From JAJPKK01 sp035311445 (GTDB lineage Bacteria; Pseudomonadota; Alphaproteobacteria; Rhizobiales; Xanthobacteraceae): 23,939 bases of DNA. The notes below the pieces were generated by a model. That model made no database searches, had not been told where the DNA came from, and saw only the letters and a list, made by a program, of their open reading frames with translations. Shown here in pieces: positions 1-7,857 of the stretch (positions within the stretch are counted from its first letter, which is position 1; each line of letters begins with the position of its first letter). The DNA lies in the NCBI GenBank assembly GCA_035311445.1, contig DATGCX010000210.1:1-23939 (forward strand). Reading direction: 5' to 3'. Position numbers and translations under genes: made by a program.

Positions 1-1048
1 TGATCACGGCATCATCGCCCATGGAGCCACCGACGAAGCCGCGTTGTCCGGGAAATGCCGGGGTCGCGCCTTTGCGCACCACCCACAGATCGAGGTCCCC
101 GTGGCGCTCGCGCCAGGCATAGTTGTGATGGTTATGCACGCTGTCGGTGACAGCGCCACCGATGATTTTGCGCACGCGCTCGACGACCCACTCGCGGCCC
201 GCATAGGCATAGCGGCCGGCAAGCTCCATTGCGGCGATGTAACGGCGCCCGATCTCGCTGTCCTCGTCGATCACCGCCGGCGGCACATTCATGCCGTCCT
301 TTCCGCCGGCTGCCTTGAGATAGCGCGTCGCGCTGGTGTGGCCGAGGCCGCGCGAGCCGAAATGCACCCCGATCCAGACGAAGCCGGATTCATCGCGCAT
401 CAGATCGACATAATGGTTGCCGGAGCCGACGGTGCCGAGCTGCGCGACGGCCTTCTGCCGATAGGCTTCCATGTCGGACGCCTTCCAGGCCTCGGCATCG
501 TCGAACAGCTCATGCCCGACACGCTCTTCATTGGTGCGGCCCACGCCGAATGAAATCACCGAGGACACGTCCTTGATGATGGCGCCGACGCGGTCGTTGA
601 TCGCGGCAAAAGGCGTATCGAGGCGCACGGCCATGTTGCCGCAGCCGATATCGAAGCCGACACCGGAGATGCTGATCTGTCCCTCATAGGCGATCACACC
701 ACCGACTGGCTGGGCATAGCCGAGGTGACCATCGGCGCAGATGACGCCACCGACGACATTACCCACCGCCATGCAGTTGCGCATCTGAGCAATCGTCGCG
801 TCATCATGGCGTCCGAACACCCGCAGCGGACTGTTCACGTACTGCGGTGCTTGTGGCGAATTCGCTGCGATCGATCGCTCAGCTGCCGCGGCTTCGGCCG
901 CAAGATGTTCTTTGCGCGCCGCATCACGGTAGGCGCACCACGCCGGCATTGATCGCTGACCCGACCGCTCAATACGGCTGTCCGGATCGACGCCGGCAGC
1001 AAGCGCAAGCTCGCGGGCGCGAGTCTCATAGGGATCGGGCTTTCTCAT
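1..1048 (-). CDS. rtcB: RNA-splicing ligase RtcB, C-terminus cut by window edge
   Basis: RtcB joins RNA 2',3'-cyclic phosphate or 3'-phosphate ends to 5'-OH ends, using GTP and Mn2+, in the cytoplasm. The frame starts at the ATG at 1046-1048, with an AAGGGA-type ribosome site about 8 nt upstream, and stays open for 349 codons to the left edge. Family motifs appear in order: ADGHLG near residues 105-110, GFDIGCGN at 131-138 with the metal-ligand Cys136, GTVGSGNH with His212, VHFGSRG with His229, and HNHHNYAW around 306-312. Family members are commonly 400-480 residues, so the C-terminus with the guanylylated histidine lies outside the window. No archease or RtcA gene is seen on the side that is visible. 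Identification is firm; the cellular RNA target is unknown. Confidence 0.95.
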   Translation of the reverse strand, partial: MRKPDPYETRARELALAAGVDPDSRIERSGQRSMPAWCAYRDAARKEHLAAEAAAAERSIAANSPQAPQYVNSPLRVFGRHDDATIAQMRNCMAVGNVVGGVICADGHLGYAQPVGGVIAYEGQISISGVGFDIGCGNMAVRLDTPFAAINDRVGAIIKDVSSVISFGVGRTNEERVGHELFDDAEAWKASDMEAYRQKAVAQLGTVGSGNHYVDLMRDESGFVWIGVHFGSRGLGHTSATRYLKAAGGKDGMNVPPAVIDEDSEIGRRYIAAMELAGRYAYAGREWVVERVRKIIGGAVTDSVHNHHNYAWRERHGDLDLWVVRKGATPAFPGQRGFVGGSMGDDAVI

Positions 1049-1541
1049 AACTGGTATCCCTTGTTTCGCAGCAGGATGCGGGTGCTGACCGCTTTATGGA
1101 GAGCTACGCGCCGCTATCGGGCTGACGCTTGCGCCAAAGTAACAACGCGCTGCCGCGACTGCGATCCTTCGGATGGGAGGGCTCGCCGTCTAATCTTGCG
1201 CGATAACGCTCGGCTGCGCGGCATTGGCGAAACAGAAGGCGTGTCCGCTAATCCGGCCAGCCCGAAGAAAGGCATGGCGGCCATGGCCGTGGAGCGGCTT
1301 GCGGGATACGCCGGCCCCGTCATGTTGCGCAACCTTAATAAGACTTGCGTCCAATGGGGTTTATTCCCGCCCATTTGGAAATGTTTTTTGCTGGTCCTCC
1401 GGGAATGGGCCGAACCTACATGCTACTGTTACGAACGGATCAAGACGTCCGAAGAGCGCCTATTTGATTGCTCACCGATGTGAGCTCGCGCGAGGCCGTT
1501 CCTCCAATGAAGAGAGCCGGTCAGCTCTTGTGAGGTCCAAT
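1049..1541. other. Intergenic stretch, no gene recognised
   Basis: This is the region between rtcB (leftward) and the cysteine peptidase (rightward), so it should carry both promoters. Several frames are open but none gives a recognisable protein. The peptidase frame remains open upstream to 1224, but that part has no recognisable content. Base composition shifts toward AT from about 1330 onward, approaching the peptidase gene. Confidence 0.5.
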
Positions 1542-2414
1542 ATGAGCGATGAGCAGGAAATAATAGGAACGTGGAAAGTCACAGTTAAACAGTGGACGTG
1601 GGAGTATACGTTTTTAGATGCCGGTACGGTCCGTTGGTGTGACGCAAAAAGCCGGGAAGCTGGGTCTGGTCGCTGGGCAAAGATGGGCGCAGCAATTCAT
1701 GTTACTTGGACTGGGTCAACCACGAAAGAAAGCTGGGCCTGTCCGATAACCCCTGACAACCAGAAGATATGGTATCACTCATCTTATTATACAGGCTGGG
1801 TGACGGCGAGAAGCAAAAACTTTGAGCCGGGAGCTTTGGAGTTTAACTGCGATGTTGGTCCAGTCCCTGTATTCACTCAGGGGGAAGCTGCTTTGTGCTG
1901 GGCGGCCGGTGCGGCAATGATGATAACGTGGCGACGCAGGAACCACGGCATGTCAATAAGCCAAGTCATGGATACAATGGGTGAACCGTTCATTACGCTG
2001 TACAAGGAACAGAAAGGCCTGAGACTTGAGTATTACAAGCCGTGGTTTAGTAAAGCCTTTGACGATTACAGGGAGGCAACGCTCTTTGATATGCAATATC
2101 ACTATGCATCAGCAGCGGGACTGAAGTACGAACCATTACGTAGCTACACATCATGGCAACTTTATGAATTAATGGCTAGGCATCGCAGTCCACTCTTGAT
2201 CATAGTAAATTGGAACACCGAGTGGACACACGCGTACGTAATAAAACGGATGTATACCGATGGTCCGTATTTCGAGGGTGGACCTGTGACTACTCTTATA
2301 GTGTATAATGATCCAACCGTACACGTGGGCCAAGACAAGATAAGGTTCGATGACCTTGCACAAAAGATGGGGGCTGCTGCCGGTCAAGTTGCAATTCAAG
2401 TAATGCATTATTGA
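1542..2414 (+). CDS. Papain-like cysteine peptidase with N-terminal beta-rich domain
   Basis: The 290-residue product looks like a papain-fold (C39/C70-like) cysteine peptidase. The segment TQGEAALCWA (residues 112-121) supplies the oxyanion-hole Gln113 and nucleophile Cys119. His230 in EWTHAYVI and Asn256 in VYNDP complete a Cys-His-Asn triad in the usual order. Residues 6-92 form a Trp-rich, strand-rich region starting IIGTWKV that resembles a small lipocalin-like or barrel domain. No signal peptide or membrane segment is seen. I chose the ATG at 1542 because GAGG lies 6 nt upstream and the in-frame sequence before it is not protein-like. Codons such as ATA, TTA and GTA are more frequent than in neighbouring genes, which suggests transfer. 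The substrate is unknown; a self-processing, toxin or secreted effector role are all possible. Family assignment is good, role is inference. Confidence 0.8.
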   Translation: MSDEQEIIGTWKVTVKQWTWEYTFLDAGTVRWCDAKSREAGSGRWAKMGAAIHVTWTGSTTKESWACPITPDNQKIWYHSSYYTGWVTARSKNFEPGALEFNCDVGPVPVFTQGEAALCWAAGAAMMITWRRRNHGMSISQVMDTMGEPFITLYKEQKGLRLEYYKPWFSKAFDDYREATLFDMQYHYASAAGLKYEPLRSYTSWQLYELMARHRSPLLIIVNWNTEWTHAYVIKRMYTDGPYFEGGPVTTLIVYNDPTVHVGQDKIRFDDLAQKMGAAAGQVAIQVMHY

Positions 2415-2617
2415 TAAGTCGAAGAAAGTTGTGTGATGGACAGGCGAGACCTCGACGTGCCCATGGTATTTTTGTTTTCTCAGCAATCCCCGGGTGCCGT
2501 TCGTCTGAACGTGCTCACCCCCATAGAAACACAAGCACGACACGTCCCGGCCGCCGATACCGATTGCGTGCGGTTGACATCGGCATCGTCCGCCTTCGAT
2601 AACGCTACGGCGCGACA

Positions 2618-2635
2618 CAGCACCAGCACCAGCAC
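2618..2635. repeat. Short tandem hexamer repeat (CAGCAC)x3
   Basis: Three consecutive CAGCAC units are visible, followed by related CACCAGCACC text a few bases later. On the minus strand this reads as a Val/Leu-rich stretch, but no credible start or ribosome site supports a gene there. Confidence 0.6.
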
Positions 2636-2706
2636 CTGCCATGACACCAGCACCATGAACACGAGCCAGTAAGCCGATGCGCGGCACGTGTCGCGCGACA
2701 AGCGAG

Positions 2707-2736
2707 CGAGATCGGCCGGAATTTCGGCTGATCTCG
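2707..2736. repeat. Inverted repeat, 12-bp stem
   Basis: CGAGATCGGCCG and CGGCTGATCTCG pair over 12 positions with one G-T pair around the loop GAATTT. It lies between two convergent genes, about 290 nt after the peptidase stop and about 160 nt beyond the stop of the minus-strand gene. No T tract follows, so a terminator role is only possible. Confidence 0.45.
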
Positions 2737-2897
2737 TCGCCCCAGGCGATTACGTAGTTTGCAAACCGAGCGTGGCACCACGTGATCGAGCGTCGCGGGG
2801 AAACGGTGCCAGGACGCTGGCGACGCGACATGCGTTGACCTGCAGGGCCTGCCGTGCGTCAGCGTGCGTGACGTGTAGGGATGTGAGAGAGGGGCGG

Positions 2898-3278
2898 CTA
2901 CTCAACGGTGCGAACGATGCCCCTAAAGACGTGCCCAAGATCATTAAGACATTCGCAATCAGAGCCGGGGGGCGGGGGCGGCGCCAAACCGACACCGAGC
3001 GCCTCACAACTGCCCACGCCGGGCGCCACGCAAAGATGCCGATAAACTTGCCGCGGATACACCTGTTGCGGCGGTTCTGAAGGATGCATCTGTTGTGTGT
3101 GGGGCGCGGGCCGGTAGACGGGGGGTTTGGGAGGCGGGGGTTTGGGAGGCGTAGGGAAGCAAATCGCTGGGCACGGCTTCCCCTGAGTACACGGGGCGCA
3201 TTTATAGTTCTGAGCTGAGGCCGGCGCACTAATCACTGTAACTGACGCAGCAATCGCGGCAACGAGAACCCTGGTCAT
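2898..3278 (-). CDS. Small exported Cys- and Pro-rich protein of unknown function
   Basis: The 126-residue product begins with a clear Sec signal peptide whose hydrophobic core spans about residues 4-20 and which ends in APASAQ (cleavage near 23). The mature part has eight cysteines: Cys27, 30, 36 and 40 in a C-x2-C-x5-C-x3-C cluster, then 83, 91, 108 and 110. The even number fits disulfide bonding outside the cytoplasm. Between the clusters is a proline-rich linker (residues 42-58, repeated PPKPP). The start is well supported: GGAGGG lies 5 nt before the ATG on the minus strand. I do not recognise the family. A periplasmic or cell-surface role is inferred from the export signal only. Confidence 0.72.
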   Translation of the reverse strand: MTRVLVAAIAASVTVISAPASAQNYKCAPCTQGKPCPAICFPTPPKPPPPKPPVYRPAPHTQQMHPSEPPQQVYPRQVYRHLCVAPGVGSCEALGVGLAPPPPPGSDCECLNDLGHVFRGIVRTVE

Positions 3279-3574
3279 CGAGTCCCTCCGTCATTCGCCG
3301 CTCGCCTGGAGCTCCGGACCGCTGCAACGCATGCCTCCGCCCCCGCTGGCACCAATGGTGCCGCGAATTACCGAAGTTTTAGTTTATGTCCTGGCAGGTG
3401 CAGCAAAGCCCGGTGGCGAGCTAAGCACGATCACAGAATGACAACTTTAACCTGAATATATTCTGAATATTTGGCGAGGGATGAAAACTCCCGGACCTGG
3501 GTGGCCAACAATCCCGCGCCACGGCTCGCGGCGGGCGAGGCATTTTCCGGTCGAGAGGATAAGCAACAGCGGGG
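3279..3574. other. Intergenic stretch before the integrase hairpin
   Basis: No gene is recognised. The left end should hold the promoter of the leftward Cys/Pro-rich gene. An AT-rich patch near 3440-3475 contains a near repeat of GAATAT and could be a promoter, but I cannot define -35 and -10 boxes with confidence. Confidence 0.4.
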
Positions 3575-3634
3575 TGGAGAGCCCCGTCCTGAGAATCGAG
3601 GTGTCGTCAACCTCACTCAGGACGGAACTCTCCA
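3575..3634. repeat. Long imperfect hairpin abutting the integrase start codon
   Basis: Bases 3575-3593 pair with 3616-3634 over 19 positions with two mismatches (the arms begin TGGAGAG and end CTCTCCA). Inside, GAGGT (3598-3602) pairs with ACCTC (3610-3614) around a 7-nt loop. The right arm runs into the ATG at 3634 and includes the only candidate ribosome site (GGAAC). It may be a mobile-element end, or it may hide the start region in mRNA. Confidence 0.7.
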
Positions 3635-3945
3635 TGAGCAACATTACCACTGTCAGTCCGCTGCATCAGCGCATGATCGAGGACATGGCTGCACGCAAGC
3701 TCAACCCGCACACTCAGCGCAGCCACATCTCAAGCTGCAAACGGTTCGCCGCCTGGCTTAAACGCGTCAAATTGGCTCAGCTTGCACAGGCGGGCGGTCT
3801 TTCAGTCGAGGCTCTGTCGCGCCGTGCGACGACGTATGCGTGCGGACAAGGCTTGCTGTTGGGGGTTCACCAACATCGCCGAGGCGGACGCGCTCCCCTC
3901 CTGCCGCCGGCTGCATCAAATGATCGGAAAGTCGTTGGACAATAA
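3634..3945 (+). pseudogene. Truncated tyrosine recombinase/integrase, N-terminal SAM-like domain only
   Basis: The first 45 or so residues, containing SPLHQRMIEDMAARKL and CKRFAAWLKR, match the core-binding (SAM-like, phage_int_SAM) N-terminal domain of tyrosine recombinases such as those accompanying IS91-type elements in rhizobia. After about 3768 the frame stays open to 3945 but no longer resembles an integrase. The catalytic R...HxxR...Y domain is absent, so it cannot recombine DNA. The junction suggests a deletion or insertion scar. In another frame around 3842-3960 there is a short stretch, TNIAEADALPSCRRL, which might belong to a second broken gene, but I cannot name it. The remnant sits beside the atypical peptidase gene, consistent with past mobile-element activity here. 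Confidence 0.7.
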
Positions 3946-4036
3946 GGTACGAAAGGGGCTCGCGTCACAGCGGCAACCGTAGATGAGTTACTGACCCACG
4001 TCCGTTATGTCAATCGTCTCTCCGCTACGCACGCTG

Positions 4037-5269
4037 CTACGTCCGATGCTGTTCCGCGTCGCGTTGGAGCGCAGCGATCACGGCGGCGAGCGCGAGAATT
4101 ACGACCGACACCAGCAGGCCAAGCCGCACGCCTGACGGCGTGTCGGAGAGCGCGCCCGCAAGCAGCGGACCGATGCACTGGCCGATGCCGAACAGCACGC
4201 TGAGCCGGCCGATCTCGCGGGTCCACGTCGCTGGCGGGCGCGTCTTGCGAACCAGCACGGTGACCGCGGCGGGCACCGCCATTTGCGAGCCGCCGAACAG
4301 CACGGCGGAAAGGAACGCAATGGCGACGCCGTCGTTCACGAGCGGCACGAGCGCGCCGATGCCGAGCATCGCGAGCACGACCGCAAGCGGCCAGCCGCCC
4401 GGCAGCCGCGCGAACACGTAGCCCCAACCGAATCCGGTTGCGACGCTCGCCAGCCCGAGCACGGTCCAGAACGTCGAGACGGTCGAGGGCGCGAAATGCT
4501 CGGCGCGCAGAAACGCGATCACGAACGTCATGTACGCGATGTAGCCGGCCCCGCAGAGCGCGTAGGCGATTGCGGCCGGCACGAGCGACACGCGCGCCGT
4601 CGCGGCGCGGATCGCAACCCGCCCGTGCGCGCCCGCCGGCCGGTGCCTCACTGCCGGAAGCGACACCAGGCCGGCGAGGAGCGAGACTGCGCCGAAGCCG
4701 AGCCAGCCCCAGCGCCAGCCCGACACGCCATCCATCAGCGCCAGCGGCACGATCACGCTTGAGAGCACGACGCCGGCGCCGGCGCCGGCGAAATAGATCG
4801 ACACCGTCAGGCCCTGGCGCTTGGCGCTAGCGCCGGCGCCCGCTGCGGTGGCGAGCGTCGCGCCAGCCACGAAGGCGAGCGCACCGAAAAAGCCCGCCGC
4901 CGTGCGCAAGGCGAGGAGCGAGGCGAAGCCGTCGCCGGCGCCACAGCCGATCAAGCTAAAGGCGGTGCCGAACAGCCCGACCAAATAGACGGTGCGCTCG
5001 CCGTGGCGGGCGGCCAGGCGTGCGGTGAGGATCGCGCCGGCGAGGTTGCCGGCGGCGTTCGCGGCGTTCATGCCGCCGGCCTGCAAATAAGACCAGGCAA
5101 GGTCGGCCCGCATCGGCGGCAGCAGGAGCGCATAGGCGAAGCGGGCGAGGCCGATCGCAACGAGCGGACCGACCGCAAGCCCGAGTGCGACCCACAGCGG
5201 CGCGCCGGATGCGGCGCGCTCAAGTTCAACCGGGGGCGAAAAATGCGAATGTGTGACGGCACGGGCCAT
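4037..5269 (-). CDS. MFS transporter, YbfB/YjiJ (MFS_4) type
   Basis: The product (about 410 residues from the ATG at 5269) is a polytopic membrane protein with about 12 hydrophobic segments. It matches the YbfB/YjiJ branch of the major facilitator superfamily: an early GLARFAYALLLPPM segment, then a loop-2 stretch with Arg and Gly (ARHGERTVYL), and a C-terminal GIGQCIGPLLAGALSD helix. Such proteins are putative proton-coupled exporters; the substrate is unknown. Start choice: the frame extends to a TTG at 5293, but the ATG at 5269 is more plausible, with GGAG 10 nt upstream. The start lies inside the first copy of a duplicated leader (5267-5373 and 5504-5605). The gene stands alone, and a local regulator is not evident. 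Confidence 0.88.
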   Translation of the reverse strand: MARAVTHSHFSPPVELERAASGAPLWVALGLAVGPLVAIGLARFAYALLLPPMRADLAWSYLQAGGMNAANAAGNLAGAILTARLAARHGERTVYLVGLFGTAFSLIGCGAGDGFASLLALRTAAGFFGALAFVAGATLATAAGAGASAKRQGLTVSIYFAGAGAGVVLSSVIVPLALMDGVSGWRWGWLGFGAVSLLAGLVSLPAVRHRPAGAHGRVAIRAATARVSLVPAAIAYALCGAGYIAYMTFVIAFLRAEHFAPSTVSTFWTVLGLASVATGFGWGYVFARLPGGWPLAVVLAMLGIGALVPLVNDGVAIAFLSAVLFGGSQMAVPAAVTVLVRKTRPPATWTREIGRLSVLFGIGQCIGPLLAGALSDTPSGVRLGLLVSVVILALAAVIAALQRDAEQHRT

Positions 5270-5373
5270 GTGTGGACGGCTCCGGGTTGGCAAGAGCTTT
5301 CTTCACGCATGCAGCAGTGGTCGGAGCAGCCATGTGTTCGGCCTGTTGGTGCGGTTCACGTGACCGCCAGCCA
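5267..5373. repeat. Direct repeat, copy 1, covering the MFS leader and start codon
   Basis: This segment recurs at 5504-5605 with three substitutions (at 5310, 5317 and 5370) and one 5-bp difference: copy 1 has GGACG at about 5274-5278. On the minus strand it contains the candidate ribosome site and ATG of the MFS gene. It also contains the palindrome TCACGTGA (5356-5363). Confidence 0.9.
5356..5363. promoter_or_regulatory. Candidate operator palindrome in the MFS leader
   Basis: TCACGTGA is a perfect 8-bp palindrome. With one extra T, the flanks GCGG and CCGC extend the symmetry. The same element recurs in copy 2 at 5588-5595. Duplicated palindromes upstream of a transporter gene are typical of repressor sites, but no cognate regulator is identified. 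Confidence 0.35.
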
Positions 5374-5503
5374 TAATGCCCTCCGCGGATCAGGTCCCGG
5401 TCAAAAGCACGCATTCACAATGCGCTGGCCCAAGTGGGTTGTCCCGATCGCCGGATCGACCGGCTCCGCATTACGTGCTGTTTGCCCCGCCAACCGTTCA
5501 CAT

Positions 5504-5605
5504 CATGTGTGCTCCGGGTTGGCAAGAGCTTTCTTCACGCGTGCAGCAGCGGTCGGAGCAGCCATGTGTTCGGCCTGTTGGTGCGGTTCACGTGACCGCC
5601 AACCA
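5504..5605. repeat. Direct repeat, copy 2
   Basis: This is the second copy of the MFS leader segment, offset by 232 bp (237 bp beyond the indel). On the minus strand it reads GGAG, 5 nt, ATG, ATG, TGA, so the start signal is preserved but leads at once to a stop. The TCACGTGA palindrome is at 5588-5595. Flanking sequence on both sides is unrelated to copy 1. Confidence 0.9.
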
Positions 5606-6060
5606 AGACGTTCTTGCACAAGGTCGCCGCCGGAACCGTCCCAGCGCTGCGTCGAGCTATTCGCCCCTTCATCCCGCGTTTCCGCCCTCGCGAATGTGCC
5701 AACTATTTCAGGCATTCAGGATATGTTTCCATATGACTGGAATCCGCTGCAGTCGTTTGCATGCCCTCGCTCCTCCGAATCGTGGGATGTCCTAGCAGCG
5801 CCCACTTCGATGGCACTCTCGTGCCGGGGGAGGAGCCGTCCACAGCATCATGTGCGGACAGACTCCGCAGCAATATACAGTCCGTAGGCTCGCTATGGCG
5901 GGTCTGGCAGGCCCCTAAATTTCCGGTGAGATTGCCTTTGCGTCTTGACGTTGTGCTCAGCCGAACTAACGTGGACGTTCTGTCGTACAACTCCGAGGAA
6001 CATCGGGACGACATCTCCTTTTGCAATCCCAATCGAAGTTCGGACCAGAGGAGGAGGACG
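5606..6060. other. Intergenic stretch upstream of the carboxylesterase
   Basis: No gene is recognised. The carboxylesterase frame is open back to 5761, but that extension lacks protein-like content and precedes a signal peptide, so it is not coding. The region presumably holds the esterase promoter. The stretch between the two leader repeats (5374-5503) is likewise without a recognised gene. Confidence 0.45.
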
Positions 6061-7857
6061 ATGGGAGCTCAACAGACGGCAGACTTTTCGGCGGGCCGAG
6101 ACAGAACGATCCGCGGGCGACGACGCGCAGGCGTGGGCCTTTTGGCGTCGATCCTGATGGTTCTCGGAGTTGCGGTGACCGGCGCGATCGCCGATTCCCC
6201 GACCCGCGTCATCGAGACGACGAGCGGGCCGGTCCGCGGGGTGAGCGATGGTGTCGTCAACAAATTCCAGGGTATGCGCTACGCCAACTCGCCGGCCGGT
6301 GCGAACCGTTGGACACCTCCCGCTGCTCCGGTGCGCTCGCACACGGTATTCGACGCGGCCGCGCCGGGCAGCCCGTGTCCGCAGCCGGTCAATCAGTTTT
6401 CGCCGCCTCCGCCCTTCAGTGAAGATTGTCTTTTCCTCAATGTCACGACACCTGTCCATTCGGGCGGCGACGACGGCCTTCCTGTTTGGGTCTTCATCCA
6501 TGGCGGCGCGCTCGTTAACGGTGCAGGCGGGGCTTTCGATCCCAGCGTCCTCGTCAGCACCCACAAGATCATCGTCGTCACCATCAATTATCGCCTCGGG
6601 GCGCTCGGTTGGCTTGCAAGTCCAGCTTTGGACAGCAATGGAATCGCCGGCAATTACGGCCTGATGGACCAGCAGCTCGCATTCAAATGGGTCCGTGACA
6701 ATATCGAGCATTTCGGCGGAAATCCGAACCGGGTGACGATCGGCGGCGAATCGGCTGGCGGGCTGAGTACCTCGTCCAATCTAGCCTCGCCGACGGCGAA
6801 GGGGCTCTTTGATGCCGCGATCATCGAGAGCGGCGCCTATATGCTGTTCACGGTACGGTCCGTCGCAGCCCAGGAAGCCTTGGGTGTTACATTCGCGGCC
6901 GCGGTCGGCTGCACGGGCACCAACCCGCAGATCGCCGCTTGCCTGCGCAACGCCCCAGTTGCAGCTCTCCTCGCGGCGCAAGGCATCGTCAACACGTCGC
7001 CGACGGCCGGCACGACGATCTTGCCGCAAGGGTTGGCGGAGGCGTTTGGCAGCGGCAATTTCAACCGCGTGCCGGTGATGCAGGGCACCAACCTCAATGA
7101 GGGCACGCTGTTCGAGCCGTTTTTCTTCGATCCGACCTTCACTTTCGTGCCGGGCGGCGAAGCGCAATTTCTTATCGACCACGGTGTACTGACTTTTCCG
7201 CAAGAGGTTGGAATCATCGCCGGTGTTGCCGACCCCACGAAGGTGGGAACTCTGGTCGCGCTCTATCCGCCTGCCAACTTCCCCAATCCGGACAACAACA
7301 ACAAGCCGAGCGCCGACGAGGCGCTGGGTCAGATTTTCACCGACATCACCTTCACTTGCCGAGGCCTCAATTCCAACCAACTGCTGGCGAGGTTTGTGCC
7401 GGTACACGCCTATGAGTTCGCCGATCCCGACGCGCCTGACTTGTTCCAGCCACTGATCGGCTTCTCCTATGGCGCATCGCACGCAGCGGAGTTGCAGTAT
7501 CTGTTCGATGCCAAAACCCTGCAGGGCCCGGCGGATGCTGCCGCCAATGCTGCCTCACCGGCGCCGGGAGCGGCAGTGCAGCCGCCGCCGCTGACTGCGG
7601 GCGGACAGCAGCTTGCGGCCGAGATGAAGACCTACTGGGCGAATTTCGTCCGCTTCCAAGACCCCAACGGCCGACGGGATGACGATGAGGACCACGACCA
7701 CCAAGTGGACAATCACGATCTCGCCTTCTGGCCCGCCTTCGGCCAAGCGGGATTTGTCCAGAAGTTGGTGCCGGGGCCGGCGCAGCCCTTCCCGATCTCT
7801 AACTTCTCGACCGAGCACAATTGCGAGGCGCTCACCATCCTCGGGCTGATCAAGTAG
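6061..7857 (+). CDS. Exported type-B carboxylesterase
   Basis: The 598-residue product belongs to the carboxylesterase/cholinesterase family of alpha/beta hydrolases, which cleave carboxylic esters. Seen: the oxyanion-hole HGG at 147-149, the nucleophile elbow GGESAGG with Ser231, the acid Glu347 in TNLNEGTLF, and His474 in YGASHAAEL. The EDCLFLNV signature is at 121-128. An N-terminal basic stretch (17-22) and hydrophobic segment (about 24-44) ending in GAIA indicate export; the arginines are not a clean Tat motif. The start at 6061 has GAGGAGG 5-6 nt upstream, and the upstream open frame is dismissed. Length is ordinary for the family. A very acidic, His-rich insert at 538-553 near the C-terminus is unusual. 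The natural ester substrate is unknown. Confidence 0.93.
   Translation: MGAQQTADFSAGRDRTIRGRRRAGVGLLASILMVLGVAVTGAIADSPTRVIETTSGPVRGVSDGVVNKFQGMRYANSPAGANRWTPPAAPVRSHTVFDAAAPGSPCPQPVNQFSPPPPFSEDCLFLNVTTPVHSGGDDGLPVWVFIHGGALVNGAGGAFDPSVLVSTHKIIVVTINYRLGALGWLASPALDSNGIAGNYGLMDQQLAFKWVRDNIEHFGGNPNRVTIGGESAGGLSTSSNLASPTAKGLFDAAIIESGAYMLFTVRSVAAQEALGVTFAAAVGCTGTNPQIAACLRNAPVAALLAAQGIVNTSPTAGTTILPQGLAEAFGSGNFNRVPVMQGTNLNEGTLFEPFFFDPTFTFVPGGEAQFLIDHGVLTFPQEVGIIAGVADPTKVGTLVALYPPANFPNPDNNNKPSADEALGQIFTDITFTCRGLNSNQLLARFVPVHAYEFADPDAPDLFQPLIGFSYGASHAAELQYLFDAKTLQGPADAAANAASPAPGAAVQPPPLTAGGQQLAAEMKTYWANFVRFQDPNGRRDDDEDHDHQVDNHDLAFWPAFGQAGFVQKLVPGPAQPFPISNFSTEHNCEALTILGLIK

Larger units (their letters stand above)
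2415..2897. other. Intergenic stretch with hairpin and short repeat only
   Basis: No frame here encodes a recognisable protein. It contains a CAGCAC hexamer repeated three times (2618-2635) and a 12-bp hairpin (2707-2736). Since the genes on both sides end into this region, it may hold their transcription termination signals. Confidence 0.5.

Noticed and set aside
44..689. Plus-strand open frames over the rtcB region
   Set aside because: They are antisense to a gene with unmistakable RtcB motifs and have no family features of their own.
1061..1483. Plus-strand 140-codon frame before the peptidase
   Set aside because: Low-quality composition, no ribosome site and no recognisable domain; it lies in the rtcB-peptidase intergene.
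2480..2701. Minus-strand 73-codon frame with a Val/Leu-rich hydrophobic stretch
   Set aside because: It starts at a TTG without a ribosome site, and the hydrophobic stretch comes from the CAGCAC repeat.
5003..5887. Plus-strand 294-codon frame
   Set aside because: It is antisense to the MFS gene and crosses both leader repeats; the translation has no family features.
5761..6060. N-terminal extension of the carboxylesterase
   Set aside because: The frame is open, but the ATG at 6061 has a strong ribosome site and leads directly into a signal peptide.
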